Source of the DNA: Eublepharis macularius
Lineage: Eukaryota > Chordata > Lepidosauria > Squamata > Eublepharidae
Assembly (NCBI RefSeq): GCF_028583425.1
Contig: NC_072793.1
Location: forward strand, 66,903,028 to 66,967,027
Direction of reading: 5' to 3'
Length of the DNA: 64,000 nucleotides
Shown one piece after another: positions 1-10,040 of the stretch. The position numbers and the translations under genes were made by a program. Under the pieces are notes generated by a model that searched no databases, was not told the origin of the DNA, and saw only the letters and a program-made list of their open reading frames with translations. Each line of letters starts with the position of its first letter. Position 1 is the stretch's first letter.

Positions 1-2
1 AG

Positions 3-1952
3 TTTGTTTCCGAACCCGCCCTCCAACACCCCGATGAAAATCGCCCCTTTGTAGTGCAAGTCGATGCCAGCGACACCACGATTGGAGGTGCACTTTTGCA
101 AAAGGGGGAGGATGGAAAACTCAAGCCCTGTGCCTTCCTATCCCGAAAGTTTTCTGAAGCGGAGAGAAATTGGAACGTATGGGAAAAGGAGGCCTTTGCT
201 GTAAAAGCAGCCCTCACTACCTGGAGGCATTGGTTAGAGGGAGCCCGTCATCCATTCGAGGTTTGGACGGACCATAAAAATTTAGAAGCCCTCCGCAGCC
301 CTCGAAGGCTAAATGCTAAACAGCTGCTCTGGGCAGAATACTTTTCCAAATTCAATTTCACTTTAAACTTTTTGCCTGGCAAAACGAACTTTCTTGCTGA
401 TGCCCTCTCGCGCATGCCCCAACACAAAAGCAAAAGGGAGGAGACTATAGACACCGTCTTTTCCCCTACACAACTAGGGGGTGTGGTAACCACGCGCAGT
501 CGCACTGTCCAGCCCCCTCAACCCGATCAGGGGTGGAGATTGAAGCTGAAAGCTGAAGTGGAAAAGGAGGGGGGGAAAGTGCCCAAAGACAAACTGCAAC
601 AATCGAAACAAGGGGAATGGCTTTGGGGGGACCGCTTTTATGTTCCCGACAGTTTAAGAAAAGACGTTTTACAGCGCTGTCATGATGCCCCTACAGCAGG
701 ACACTATGGGTACTTAAAGACGCTTCATTTAGTACAGCGCCAATTTTGGTGGCCAGGCATGTGCAAGGACATTTCCCAATATGTAGCATCCTGTCCCATC
801 TGCCTCAGTGCCAAATCCCGCAAAGGCAAACCTCCCGGATTATTTCAACCGTTAGAAACACCAAGCAGACCGTGGGAAGTGATATCCATGGACTTTATCA
901 CTGATTTACCCCCCTCCAAAGGTCACAATTGTATTCTGGTCGTAGTGGATCTATTCTCCAAGCAAGCACACTTTATACCTTGCACCACTATACCTTCAGC
1001 TCGAAAACTGGCGGATATTTTTCTAAAACACATTGTAAAATTACATTCTTTTCCGTCTAAGATGATCTCGGATCGCGGCGGACAGTTCGTTGCCAACTTC
1101 TGGCGGGAGCTTTTACAAATGCTAGATATTGAACAAGGTTTAAGTTCAAGCCATCATCCGCAAACCAACGGGCAGTCCGAAAAAACTAATCAAATTCTAG
1201 AACAGTTTCTTCGCTGCTATATCAATTTCCAACAAGATAATTGGGTCGATTTGCTCCCCCTGGCAGAATTCTCTTACAATAACAGCGTGGACGCTTCAAC
1301 AGGAGAAACTCCATTCAAAATCGTTTATGGCTTCCACTTCAAGCCCTTCCCGTTCAAAGCGCTCCCCCCTCCTACTGCAACTTCCAGAGACGTAACGGAA
1401 TGGTGGGGGGAAGCTGCTCACCAATGGACTCAAATTAAAAAACATCTCGACAAAGCCAAAGAGGATTACAAATGATACACCGACCGCCACCGTGCGGCTG
1501 ACTGGGATTTGCAACCAGGCGATCTTGTTTATCTTTCCACGAAAAATCTGAAAGTGGCCCAAACCAGCCGTAAGCTCGCATTCAAATTTCTTGGACCCTT
1601 TCCTGTTCGTAAAGTAATCAACAAAGTGACTGTTGCCTTGGATTTACCAAAGAATTTGCGCCACGTACACGATACTTTTCATGTTAGTCTGTTAAAAAAA
1701 GCTCCTCCTGCAGACCAGTGGCACATCCGTGCCCCTCCCATTCCAACATTGATTGATGATCAAACTCATTACGAGGTACAGCAAATTTTGGACTCTAAAC
1801 TAAAAAGAAATCAGCTATTTTACCTCATCAGGTGGAAAGACTTTGACTCTGGGTTTGATGAGTGGGTGAATTCTGTACATGTTCATGCTCCTAGATTGGT
1901 TAAAGCGTTCCACTCTCGCTACCCACATAAACCTGGAGGGGGAGCATCTTAG
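3..1952 (+). pseudogene. chromovirus pol polyprotein C-terminal part, one in-frame stop
   Basis: The frame is open from the window edge, so the first visible codons are internal and no start is implied. Residues below are counted from codon 54. RNase H shows Asp4, Glu46, Asp73 and Asp116 (in ADALSR). The integrase zinc finger has His210, His217, Cys247 and Cys250. The catalytic triad is Asp280 (MDF), Asp340 (SDRG) and Glu376, a D,D-35-E arrangement. The GPY/F-like block (FLGPFPV) and a chromodomain (YEVQQIL, then YLIRWKDFD and EWV) follow and end at TAG 1950-1952. A TGA at 1473-1475 interrupts the frame between integrase and the GPY/F region. The same frame continues without shift on both sides, so a single CGA-to-TGA CpG change is the simplest cause. 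The copy would make a protein lacking the chromodomain. Confidence 0.93.
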
Positions 1953-1963
1953 AGGGGGCAGAA
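1951..1963 (+). promoter_or_regulatory. polypurine tract of the gypsy element
   Basis: The purine-rich run AGAGGGGGCAGAA lies directly before the LTR's TGTCAGG start and overlaps the pol stop codon by two bases. In LTR retrotransposons this is where plus-strand DNA synthesis is primed. Confidence 0.75.
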
Positions 1964-2403
1964 TGTCAGGTTCAGAATGCTTTCATGTATGTCTTTGCCT
2001 AACCGACTCCATTTTTAATCCTTTCAGTGTTTAAGTGCTTTCTTCACAGGTGCCAAGGTTCCCAGGCAGTTATCTCACAGAGAAGGATTGTTTTGGCTAC
2101 TGCTGTTCCACCAAGAACCGGCCTTGAAGGACTTTCGCTTTCCTAGCTTCAAAGGGAATGTTTTGAGAACTATGGGGGGAGGTTGGGCCTGCAGGGATCT
2201 GTTACTTTGTACCTCATGCTTTGCCTGTCATTGGTAACAATGCATATGTACCATCCTGAATATTGTATTCAGGCCAGTGGACTATAATGAACTAATTCTT
2301 CAGTAAAAACCTTTTGGAAACAATGGACTGTTGTCTGATTGCAGAAGGTAGTCTGGAGTAAGGACATTATCTAGCCACAGCTCTGACACAAATGCTAGTG
2401 ACA
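1964..2403 (+). repeat. 3' LTR of the gypsy chromovirus
   Basis: It begins TGTCAGG immediately after the polypurine tract. The right end is ambiguous: CTGACA at 2383-2388 pairs with the TGTCAG start over 6 bp, but TGACA at 2399-2403 also fits. A possible poly(A) signal, AGTAAA, lies near 2302. Length is 425 or 440 bp. Confidence 0.8.
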
Positions 2404-3025
2404 GTTTCTACCTCAGAATGTAGACTAATCTGACAATTTCTCTACTCAGAAGACTGTGGAACAGATTCTAGGTTGTGGGCACCCTCTTTTTGTGCCTATC
2501 TAAAACACAGGCTACCTCAGTATACTGGCATTATGTTTTAACTAACAGAAATGTGACTTCCCATGCTGCAAACCCGGTCAGTGATATATGCCTGCTCCTT
2601 ACTGCTCTCAGAATCTCCACAGAGCTTTATTCCTCCAACTGTAACATTTTTTTTCAGAGCTCTGAAAACCCTACCCTCTAAACATAACACATTTAACAGC
2701 AACTGCTTTTTAAAAATTCCTCCCTGCTACGCTTTTAGTATTTATGACCACTGAAGTTAAAACCCAGAAAAGACTTCACATTGAAATGTGCCTCTCTTTT
2801 GATGCTTCACGGTAATGCCAAAAATGTGTGCATAATTATATACTTAATGACAGATACACAGAAATTGACATTAAAAACTACTGGATTCTGAATCCCACTA
2901 AAGGTGCAGGTTTTCTCCAGTGCAAGGAGCCTTCTTCTGGTGGAAGAGGCGTATTCTGCCAGAAGAAAGATCCACTATTAGTGGAACAAATTGGCAGGAT
3001 TCAATTCATTCTTTTTCCTTCTAAA
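2404..3025. other. intervening AT-rich sequence, nothing recognised
   Basis: Flank between the gypsy LTR and the L2 element. Short open frames here look random. A few pyrimidine tracts are present but no repeat, RNA gene or exon that I can support. Confidence 0.5.
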
Positions 3026-4331
3026 TGGTTTCTAACCTCCCGTTTCTGGGGAAGGTGATTGAGCGGGCGGCAGAGAAGCAACTGCAAAATTTTCTGAAGG
3101 AGACCTCGGCCCTAGATCCCTTCCAGTCTGGTTTCCTCCCAGGACATGGGGTCGAGACATTGCTGGTCGCCCTCACAGACGATCTTCGCAGGCATCTGGA
3201 TCAGGGCGGATCAGCATTGCTGATTTTATTGGATCTGTCAGCAGCATTTGATACAGTCGATCATGAGCTTTTGACCCACTGCCTTGCTGATGTGGGGATT
3301 CAGGGGACAGCACTACAGTGGCTGGTCTCCTTTCTCCATGATCGGGGACAGAGGGTGGCGCTGGGAGAGAGAATGTCATCTCGCAGGCCAGTGGTATGTG
3401 GTGTGCCACAGGGAGCGATACTCTCCCCATTATTATTTAATGTTTATATGCACCCCCTCGCCTGGCTGGTGCGGAGTTTCGGGTTGGGGTGTCACCAATA
3501 TGCGGATGACACCCAGCTTTATCTGTTGTTGGACGGACGGCCTGGATCGACCCCTGATGTCCTGAGCGTGTTTTTGAGGCTGTGGCTGGTTGGTTGAGAC
3601 AAAGTCGGCTGAAATTGAATCCCACGAAGACGGAGATCCTGTAGTTGAGCCGTGGGGAGATGGCTTCAGGACCCCAGCTTCCTACACTTGATGGGGCAGT
3701 ACTTATACTGGCCCCGAGAGTTAGGAGCCTGGGAGTGATTCTGGATTCCTCCTTGAAGATGGAGGACCAGATCACTGCAGTTGCCAGGTCTTCCTTTTAT
3801 TATCTTCGACAGACCAGGCAGCTTGCCCCTTATTTGTCCCCCCACGATCTGACTACAGTGGTCACCTCTAGGCTGGACTACTGTAACACGCTCTACGCTG
3901 GGCTTCCCATGGGCCTGATCCGGCGGTTACAGCTGGTACAGAATGCAGCGGTGCGGGTTATTACTGGAGCACCGGTGTGGGAGCATATTACGCCGGTGTT
4001 ACGCCAGCTGCATTGGTTACCAGTGGAGTACCGAATCAGGTTCAAGGTTTTGGTGTTAACCTATAAAGCCCTATGCGGACTGGGACCGACGTATCTGCGG
4101 GACCGTCTCTCACCGTATGAGCCTTGGAGGACTCTTCGATCAGGTGGAAAACATCTTTTAAGGGTCCCTGGCCCTAGGGAGGCCCACCTGGTGTCGACCA
4201 GGGCCTGGGCCTTTTCGGTCCTGGCCCCGGCCTGGTGGAATGCTCTTCCTTACAAGATTAGGGTCCAGCAAGATTTGCTTGCATTTCGCCGGGCCTGTAA
4301 GATGGAGCTATTCTGCCAGGCATATGGCTGA
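3026..4331 (+). pseudogene. L2 ORF2 reverse transcriptase fragment, frameshifted
   Basis: This is a retrotransposon reverse transcriptase. Motif A is LLDLSAAFDTVDH, the region before motif C is [14 protein letters not shown], and the catalytic motif is YADD at 3499-3510. The downstream block typical of the L2/CR1 group is present (SRLDYCNTLYAGLP, LQLVQNAAVRV, HWLPVEYRI, WWNALP). A frameshift lies near 3565: the frame ending at 3597 gives way to another frame that resumes the protein. A TAG at 3642-3644 also interrupts it. The fragment ends with TGA just after 4328. No endonuclease domain is present because of 5' truncation, so the copy is dead although its active-site motif is intact. Confidence 0.9.
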
Positions 4332-4662
4332 CGCTGGGTGGTGCATCCCCGCCCCCATGGAGGGGGGGTTAATCCGTTGCCCCTATGCGAATTCTGATGC
4401 TGTTGCCTACACCTACTCCACACTACTACATGTATCTGCTCTGGAAGAACTGCTGTGTGGAATATCAAATTTATATTGTGTGTTGCTTTTAATTATTTAT
4501 ATGTAAATATATATATTTATTTTTGCATAGTTGTAAGTTAATTGATTAGATGTAGTGTTTTAAAATGTTTTAAATGGTATGTGATATTTGTATTTCTGTT
4601 ATCCGCCCTGAGCCTGCGAAAGCGGGGAGGGCGGAATACAAATGTAATAAATTAAATTAAAT
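3026..4662 (+). mobile_element. L2-clade LINE, 5'-truncated
   Basis: Coding similarity begins abruptly near 3026 inside the reverse-transcriptase domain. It continues through the C-terminal region to a short 3' UTR with the family signature GCCCTGAGCCTGCGAAAGC, then an AATAAATTAAATTAAAT tail. The same 3' signature recurs near 8600, 30460 and 59870 (antisense). No clear TSD was found. Confidence 0.88.
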
Positions 4663-4689
4663 GTCTTTCCCCGAAGCTTCAATATTAAA

Positions 4690-4883
4690 TGTAAGTGTGG
4701 GCCCAAATCAGCCTGTAGTGAAGCATGCACATGTCCTCATGCCTGCAAAATGACATCATTTGGAAGTGACATAATTGCGCAGGCAGGGGGGTACATGTGT
4801 GCTTTATGTATGTGCAAGGAGCACCTAGTAACAAAAGGTAAGTATCAGGTCCCACCAAGAAGTTAAGGGGACCTGGTATCCCT
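4690..4883 (-). mobile_element. remnant of the GC-rich TAGGG..CCAGGTCC MITE family
   Basis: The right end GGACCTGGTATCCCTA is the reverse complement of the family terminus seen at 48829 and 19469 (TAGGGYTGCCAGGTCC). An internal TGACATCA-type motif near 4750 matches the conserved TGATGTCATCA of those copies. The left end is not clear. Confidence 0.6.
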
Positions 4884-4945
4884 AATTGGAGTATGGGGGG
4901 AGGGCGTATTTTGCCCCTGAGAGGGAGCTGTGGGAGGGTTCTGAA

Positions 4946-5022
4946 GAGAAAAAAAAAAGAATGAGAAACTATCTGAAAGAATGACAAACTATCAGGAGAA
5001 AAAAAAGAATGAGAAACTATCT
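4946..5022 (+). repeat. short imperfect tandem repeat
   Basis: The 18-mer AGAATGAGAAACTATCTG occurs at 4958-4975 and 5005-5022, with a diverged copy between them, all separated by A-runs. Local duplication; no function suggested. Confidence 0.75.
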
Positions 5023-5052
5023 GCATCCCAGTGTAGAGAACACTGTAGTCTG

Positions 5053-5172
5053 AGGGCCAAGCTACACATGACGAATGACACTTGAACAGCAAGTGGATTG
5101 AGTGGAAGGCAAGTGAATAGGGAGAAATACACTTGCTGTTCAAGTGTCATTCGTCATGTGTAGCTTGGCCCT
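5053..5172. mobile_element. palindromic MITE with perfect 43-bp inverted arms
   Basis: The left arm 5053-5095 and right arm 5130-5172 are exact reverse complements over 43 bp, with a 34-bp spacer. The termini AGGGCCAAGCTACA/TGTAGCTTGGCCCT also bound the longer relative at 27720-27963. CTGAG occurs on both sides of both copies, so it is probably part of the element rather than a TSD. No coding capacity. The identical arms suggest a young insertion or ongoing conversion between arms. Confidence 0.85.
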
Positions 5173-6042
5173 GAGAAGGTGTTTCCAGAGACCTGCAAAA
5201 GCACTAAGGAGCCCCCAGAGGAAGAGGGCCACAACCACAGAGAGAGCCAGCCACACTGTAGCAAAGACTGAGTGGGAGAGACGTGCATGAGGCCTGAGGG
5301 CCAAGCTACCAGTGAAAGTTTCCCTAGGTTTTAAACCTGTGTGTGCTGACACCATTTTAATTGATTTGCTAGCCCTTCCTCCAGAACAGGCACACATAGT
5401 CAAGTGAGCTTGCTGACTAGCCAGCTCATCCAAGGAAGACACAGGAGGAAGACAGCAATCCAGTTGCCCCTCTCCATACCTGCCCTGCCCCTCCACTCCC
5501 AGACTAGCGCTGAATCCGTGTGTGGAGTGGGGAAGGCAGACTCAGCTTCAGAACTCTTTTTTGCAAAAGGGTCAGGGAGAGGGAGGGCAGGGCAGACACA
5601 CTGGGCTTCAGCAGACACAAGGAAATTGAGGTGCCTAGTCCTCCCCCCATCCCAGCACCTTCCAGTTTGGAAAGTTCCCCAAATCCATTGCTATCAGCAT
5701 TCACAGGAACCCGTGCAGGGTCTGTAAGCTGGGCAGAATCTGTACTTTCATTTGGGCACTTTCACAATGCACTCCCCTTCCAAAATGGTTACGCACTCAT
5801 GAATCACACTGCACTATTCCTGTGGAATCGAACCTGCTTTTCAAAAGAAAGAAATACAAAGCAGTTTATAATACAAAATCTGTTCATTTTTGTATGTAGT
5901 GAGGATTGTCAGGCACAGTGAACAGCCTAGCAGTCTCTTGTGCCTTGAACATGTTTGGTGGATGTAGTTTACAGCCGGGAGACAGCAAGCAGGGCTTGCT
6001 GGCCAGGTCACCCATCCTTCTTCTGAGCATGGTCTTCAGATG
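5173..6042. other. non-coding sequence with a partial MITE end
   Basis: Position 5294 onward repeats the terminus of the neighbouring MITE family (CTGAGGGCCAAGCTACC), but no matching right end is visible. The rest is unassigned; several open frames here have no recognisable product. Confidence 0.5.
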
Positions 6043-6488
6043 GTCAAACTAGACGTGCAAGTTTTTCAAGAGCTAGGTCTGGGTTTCCCAGACCCAACTG
6101 GGAGTCCCTTCAGCCACACCGCAGCTGTAAGGAATGGCTGTTTAAAAAATAAATAAAAGAATGCCACTGTGGGGGGGAGAAAGGATCCTCCCTCCCCCCC
6201 TCAATCCTTTTTCCAAAATAGCAAGCTGTTTTTGTTGCTCTATGTGGAGTATTCTGTGCACGTGGAGCAGTAAAACCAGGGAAAAATCCTCCCTTGTGCT
6301 ATTTTAACATGGAGAAATAGCTTGTGGGGAGAGGGAGGAGGCAGGAGCACTTTTTTCTCCCATTGTAGCATTCTGAGGCCATTTGGGCTCTCATTTATTT
6401 TTAACAGCCATTTCCCACAGCTGCTGTGTAGCTGCGGGGAACCCTAGTTGGGACCCAAATTTTTAAAAACCTGTGCATCTAGTTTGAC
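6043..6488. mobile_element. long foldback element (about 446 bp)
   Basis: The ends GTCAAACTAGACGTGCAAG and its near-complement at 6470-6488 begin an inverted repeat that runs about 150-200 bp inward. Matching blocks include GCAGCTGT..AATGGCTGTT..AAAATAAAT on the left and their complements on the right. The two halves have diverged, so the copy is older than the one at 5053. No open frame; no convincing TSD. Confidence 0.8.
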
Positions 6489-6712
6489 ACAGAGAGACAG
6501 TAAAACACTCTTTATGATCTCTTTGGTTCCAACTTTAATTTGTGTTATCTAGATCTGAGTTTTGTGTATGTGTGTCCTGCTTTGATTCCCCAACCTTCCT
6601 TGTTGAATTAGACCCCACTTGTATTTTAGGTTCTATTTCTGAATGTTGGAGGGTCTGGGAGTTATTTTATTTATTTATTTTTTCTTTTTGCTAATTGGCC
6701 ATCCCTACTATT
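6489..6712. other. flank before the L1-derived insertion
   Basis: AT-rich sequence with a TTTATTTATT run near 6665. Nothing else recognised. It ends at the left TSD of the next element. Confidence 0.5.
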
Positions 6713-6725
6713 AGGAAGTAAAAGC

Positions 6726-8247
6726 TGATTCGGTTTCATTTTCTCAGCCATGTCGGACGCTCCTCTTCGCAGGTCCGAGAGGAAGCGCCCGAGCACCCTG
6801 TCCGGGCGGCTGATCTGCGAAGATTAGCCCCCAAAACTCCCAGTGAGGGAGGCTGGGTCCGGGACGCTGCGGGAAGAGCCCCCCGGAATCAATGCGGGGG
6901 GTTAATTGCCCGTTTATCCCTACGGAGGCCGGCAGACGTGCGTGGCGCCTCGAGTGCTGCCAGGCCATGGAAAACGGCAAAGAGCAGAATTAGGCGAAAG
7001 CCTGCAAGTAATCCCTTCTGTTATTACAAGCGCACGCGAAGGAGTGGTGGGATCTGAAGCTAAGAAGGCTCGTTCTTCCCCTTCGCTGAGTTTCAGAATC
7101 TGGTTGGCGGTTCCCCCCCCCCTAAAATGGCAACAAAAAACAAAGTCCTGCTCTGGGCAAGTCAGTTTCGGCTGCCCTGAGGGAAGAGTCGTTGGAGGAA
7201 GTAGTGCGGAGGGCGGTTGGTGAAGCCATAAAACCCTTTGTTGACAAGCTGAACGAAACAGATCAAAGGGTGGGCTTAATTGAGAGCGAAGTGAAAACCA
7301 TTAAGGAAGCAGCGGGGGGGGGCAGAGAAGTCTGCTCGGGAAAGTGCGTCACTCGTGAAGGCTACGAATAAAGAGCTTAAGCTGGTGGAGAGCCAGCTGA
7401 TCGGGCTACAAGTGGAACGAACACAGACAATTTTGCGCCTCCAGAATGTGAAAGAGGAGGAAAATGAGGATTTACGGGGTCTGGTCTCGGAACTACTGGC
7501 GACACCCGCAAGGGCAACTAAAGAAGAAGTAAAAAGCGCCATTTTGGAAGTCCGTCGGGCTACTTCAAAATATGCAATGAAGCGTCAGCTGCCTCGCGAG
7601 ATCATCATTGATTTTTCATCTAAGAGGATCCGGGACACTATCCTATATAATTCATACAATGCAGATTTGGACTTTTTGGGTAATAAAGTTAAGATATTGA
7701 AAGACGTCCCATTTCTAGTTCGGAAAAGACGTTTTAAGTATAAAAAGTTCGCAGCTCTTCTGAGAGAACGTGGAATAAAGTACAAATGGTTATTTCCGGA
7801 AGGAATCTGGTTCAGTCACAAAGATCAAGCTTTCAAGATATTATCAGAAGATCAACTAAGGGATTTTGAGGATAAAAATCCGGAATTTCAGTGCACCAAG
7901 CAAGACGAAAAGGAGAAGTCTGAGGAGGGGGGGGGAGGAAACGAGCACTGCGGCTGCAGTTGCTCAGAGAGAATTGCGTCCGGGACCCAGGAGGGGAAGG
8001 AAAATTTAATTTGAATTTAAATTGTAATTTGCATTTAGTAAGGTCAACCACTCCATCAATATAACATAAAGCTTTAACTTTTGAATAATGGCAGTATGAA
8101 GGGAAAACATTTTGTGTAGCATAGTTGTTACATGTTGTAGTTGTTGTGTTTTTTTTTCCTTCCTCCCCTTGTTCCCTTTCTTCCCTTTGTATTGTTAGTT
8201 AATGTAGTTAATAAAAAATAAAAAATAAAAAAAATATATTAAAAAAA
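6726..8247 (+). mobile_element. L1-derived ORF1-only retrotransposon (HAL1-like)
   Basis: The insertion is exactly bounded by a perfect 13-bp TSD, AGGAAGTAAAAGC, at 6713-6725 and 8248-8260. Inside are a GC-rich 5' UTR-like segment (6726-7126), an L1 ORF1 (7127-8014), about 200 bp of AT-rich 3' UTR, an AATAAA signal at 8210-8215 and an A-rich tail. There is no trace of ORF2. Because the 5' leader, ORF1 and poly(A) tail are all there, this is not simple 5' truncation. It has the architecture of the mammalian half-L1 (HAL1) elements, which would be mobilised in trans by an L1 ORF2 protein. That analogy is inference; the TSD and the layout are seen. Confidence 0.85.
7127..8014 (+). pseudogene. 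L1 ORF1 protein (RNA-binding chaperone), two frameshifts
   Basis: ORF1p binds L1 RNA as a trimer and acts as a nucleic-acid chaperone in the cytoplasmic RNP. The likely start is the ATG at 7127. A coiled-coil-like stretch (EAIKPFVDKLNET, then RVGLIESEVKTIKE) is read in a second frame. The frame returns at a 9-G run (7314-7322), where slippage is the obvious cause. From 7355 it is open for 219 codons. It covers the end of the coiled coil, the RRM (LRLQNVKEEENEDL, then EIIIDFSSKRIRDTIL) and the C-terminal domain (FKYKKFAALLRERGIKYKWLFP, shortened here to FKYKKFAALLRERG; then DQLRDFEDK). The stop is TGA 8012-8014. The intact length would be about 295 residues, slightly shorter than the human 338. 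Confidence 0.88.
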
Positions 8248-8310
8248 AGGAAGTAAAAGCCAGTGAACTAGAAGCACAGCTGATTTCTTTTTTTGTCACC
8301 CTTTACACCT

Positions 8311-8513
8311 TAGGGTTGCCAGGTGAAACCATAGAGTATCTGACAATTCCTAGAACTTCCTAGCATCGCTTCCAGGCTTTCCTCAGAAATGACATCATCA
8401 CACTCATAATGGTGCCATTTTTTAAAAAAAATTCCCCTGCCAATAGTTAGAGCAGAGATGGGGAACAAAAGCAGGGTATCCTCCAAGTCACCATGGGTTG
8501 GCAGCACTACCCT
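8311..8513. mobile_element. fragment of the TAGGGTTGCCAGGT MITE family
   Basis: It starts TAGGGTTGCCAGGTG and ends near TGGGTTGGCAGC. It contains the internal ATGACATCATCAC motif shared with the copies at 4690, 19469 and 48829. The right terminus is degraded. Confidence 0.55.
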
Positions 8514-8600
8514 CCCTCTATTAACCAACTCAGGTTCCATAATTTATTCATTCAGCTGGGGGGAGGGGTAGTTGGATGCTTTTACTTGGCTTCCAATACT

Positions 8601-8647
8601 CCGCTTGCGGAGAGGGTGGAATAAAAATCTAAAGTAAATAATTAAAT
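8601..8647 (+). repeat. L2-type 3' tail fragment
   Basis: CCGCTTGCGGAGAGGGTGG followed by AATAAAAATCTAAAG and an AATTAAAT tail matches the 3' end of the L2 at 4606-4660. Only the last about 50 bp are present. Confidence 0.6.
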
Positions 8648-8889
8648 TCTCAGCCCACTGAGACTGGGAGAGCCAGCTGGAGTAGTAAAGGACCTCTGTA
8701 GAGGGAAGAGGATGGAATGCAGAACAGTACATGAGGGAAAAGTTTACCTTAACCTTCTACACACACATGAATATATTGATAACTTATACTGAGTTTTTAA
8801 AACAAAACAAAAATTGACATCTACTGTGCAAATAGGTCTTCAAAAAATTAAAGTGAGTACCTGCAAAGAATTGTAGGGAGTGGGGATTT

Positions 8890-9250
8890 TATCCTCTCCC
8901 CTCAACCTGGCCACCTCAGCTTCACCGCAGCAACTCTTCCCCAACCCACCCCATTCCAACTTTGCCATCATGGTGGAAGCTCCTTCCTAGCTTGACTGCC
9001 CCCAACTTTGCCATGGTGGCTCAACCCTCAACCTGCCCAACTCCAGCTTCACTGCTGCTGCAGTGGTTCCCCCCAGCCCGGGTACCCCTGCTTTGCTATC
9101 ACAGCAGCTCCTCTCAGCCTTTGAGGCAGTGAAGCTGGGGGCAGACTATATGGGGGGAAGTTGCTACTGCCACCCTTGAGGCAGTGAAGCTGGTGGTATC
9201 TGGGCTTGGGGGGAGCTGCTGCCGCCTTTGTTGTGGCAAAGCTGAAATTA
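8890..9250. repeat. GC-richer degenerate minisatellite arranged as a foldback
   Basis: The left half repeats CAGCTTCACTGC-type units with ACCTGCCC spacers. The right half (from about 9125) carries the complement, GGCAGTGAAGCTGG, at least twice (9123 and 9179). The two halves could fold on each other. No open frame with a recognisable product. Confidence 0.55.
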
Positions 9251-9428
9251 TGCAGCTGGGGGAGAAATTTCTGGAACAGGGAAGGGGGTGGCAGAATCTA
9301 CACCTCCTCACCAACTCATCCATTTCCAGAGCTGCCACCTGAGCACGACTCTTTGTAGTGTCAAAGCTTTTCCCAGCCAGAAGACTCCCAAGAGGTGGTT
9401 ATCACCCTTGCAAGCTTATTGTTGTTGA

Positions 9429-9500
9429 ACCAGAGAATCCTAATGTTGAGGCAGAGAATCCAAATGTCAAACCAGAGAATCCCATAGAGAATCCCTTTAC
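9429..9500 (+). repeat. short tandem repeat, unit about 24 bp
   Basis: Imperfect copies of CCAGAGAATCCAAATGTC recur three to four times, with GAGAATCC as the fixed core. Local expansion only. Confidence 0.65.
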
Positions 9501-10040
9501 TGAAGCAAAAGGGAGAGGTGAGGCTTGCTGAGCAGTGGCACTTAAAAGGTGGCTGGAGGCACCTTTGAAGAGCTCAGATAGAGGCAGGGGAAGAATGGGA
9601 TGGTAATCCACTCTGCCTCCTGCCTCTCCTCCTGCTCTACCAGCCTCACTCTGCTCTCCTGCAGCAGCAGAGAGCTTGGCTCCATTCACACTGCTGCCCT
9701 CCAATTGACTGCTGTTCCACTTTTGTTGCATCTGCCTGCGGCAGCTGCCTCCAACCATATAATACAGCCTCAGGAAATCCAAATGCCAGAATATGATCTG
9801 GGGTTCACCCTGGAAAACTGGCATAGCTGGATTATGCTGGATCAGCATAAATCCTGCTTTTTTGCTGGTCTCAGACCCAGGTTGCACATTTCTAGACCCC
9901 ACGCTATTTTTTAAGGTTTAGAATTTTTCTGCAAATGTAGAGGATTCCTCTAAATTTGGAGAAAAACTTCCAATCTGTCTAAATGGGCCAAGTTAGTGGA
10001 TTTAAGTATCTTACCTGGATTTCTGATGTTCTGATGGGTA
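9501..10040. other. non-coding sequence, nothing recognised
   Basis: Moderately GC-rich to 9750, then AT-rich. Open frames on both strands overlap the preceding repeat and show no domain. Confidence 0.45.

Larger units (their letters stand above)
1..2403 (+). mobile_element. Ty3/gypsy chromovirus, 3' part (RNase H-integrase-chromodomain-LTR), cut by window edge
   Basis: An LTR retrotransposon enters from the left edge, so the gag, protease and most of the reverse transcriptase lie outside the window. What remains in order is RNase H, zinc-binding and catalytic integrase, GPY/F module, chromodomain, a purine-rich tract (1951-1963) and the 3' LTR. The chromodomain at the integrase C-terminus places it with the chromoviruses, a Ty3/gypsy lineage known in fish, amphibians and reptiles. 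The reading frame is almost intact, with one stop codon, which suggests a fairly recent insertion. The 5-bp TSD cannot be checked because the 5' LTR is missing. Confidence 0.93.

Noticed and set aside
2383..2388. Treating CTGACA as the certain LTR end
   Set aside because: The following bases CAAATG recur after CTGACA near 48820 (minus), so the LTR may extend to TGACA at 2399-2403. Both ends are reported as possible.
9429..9500. CRISPR-like array
   Set aside because: Units are contiguous and diverged with no spacers, and the genome is vertebrate.
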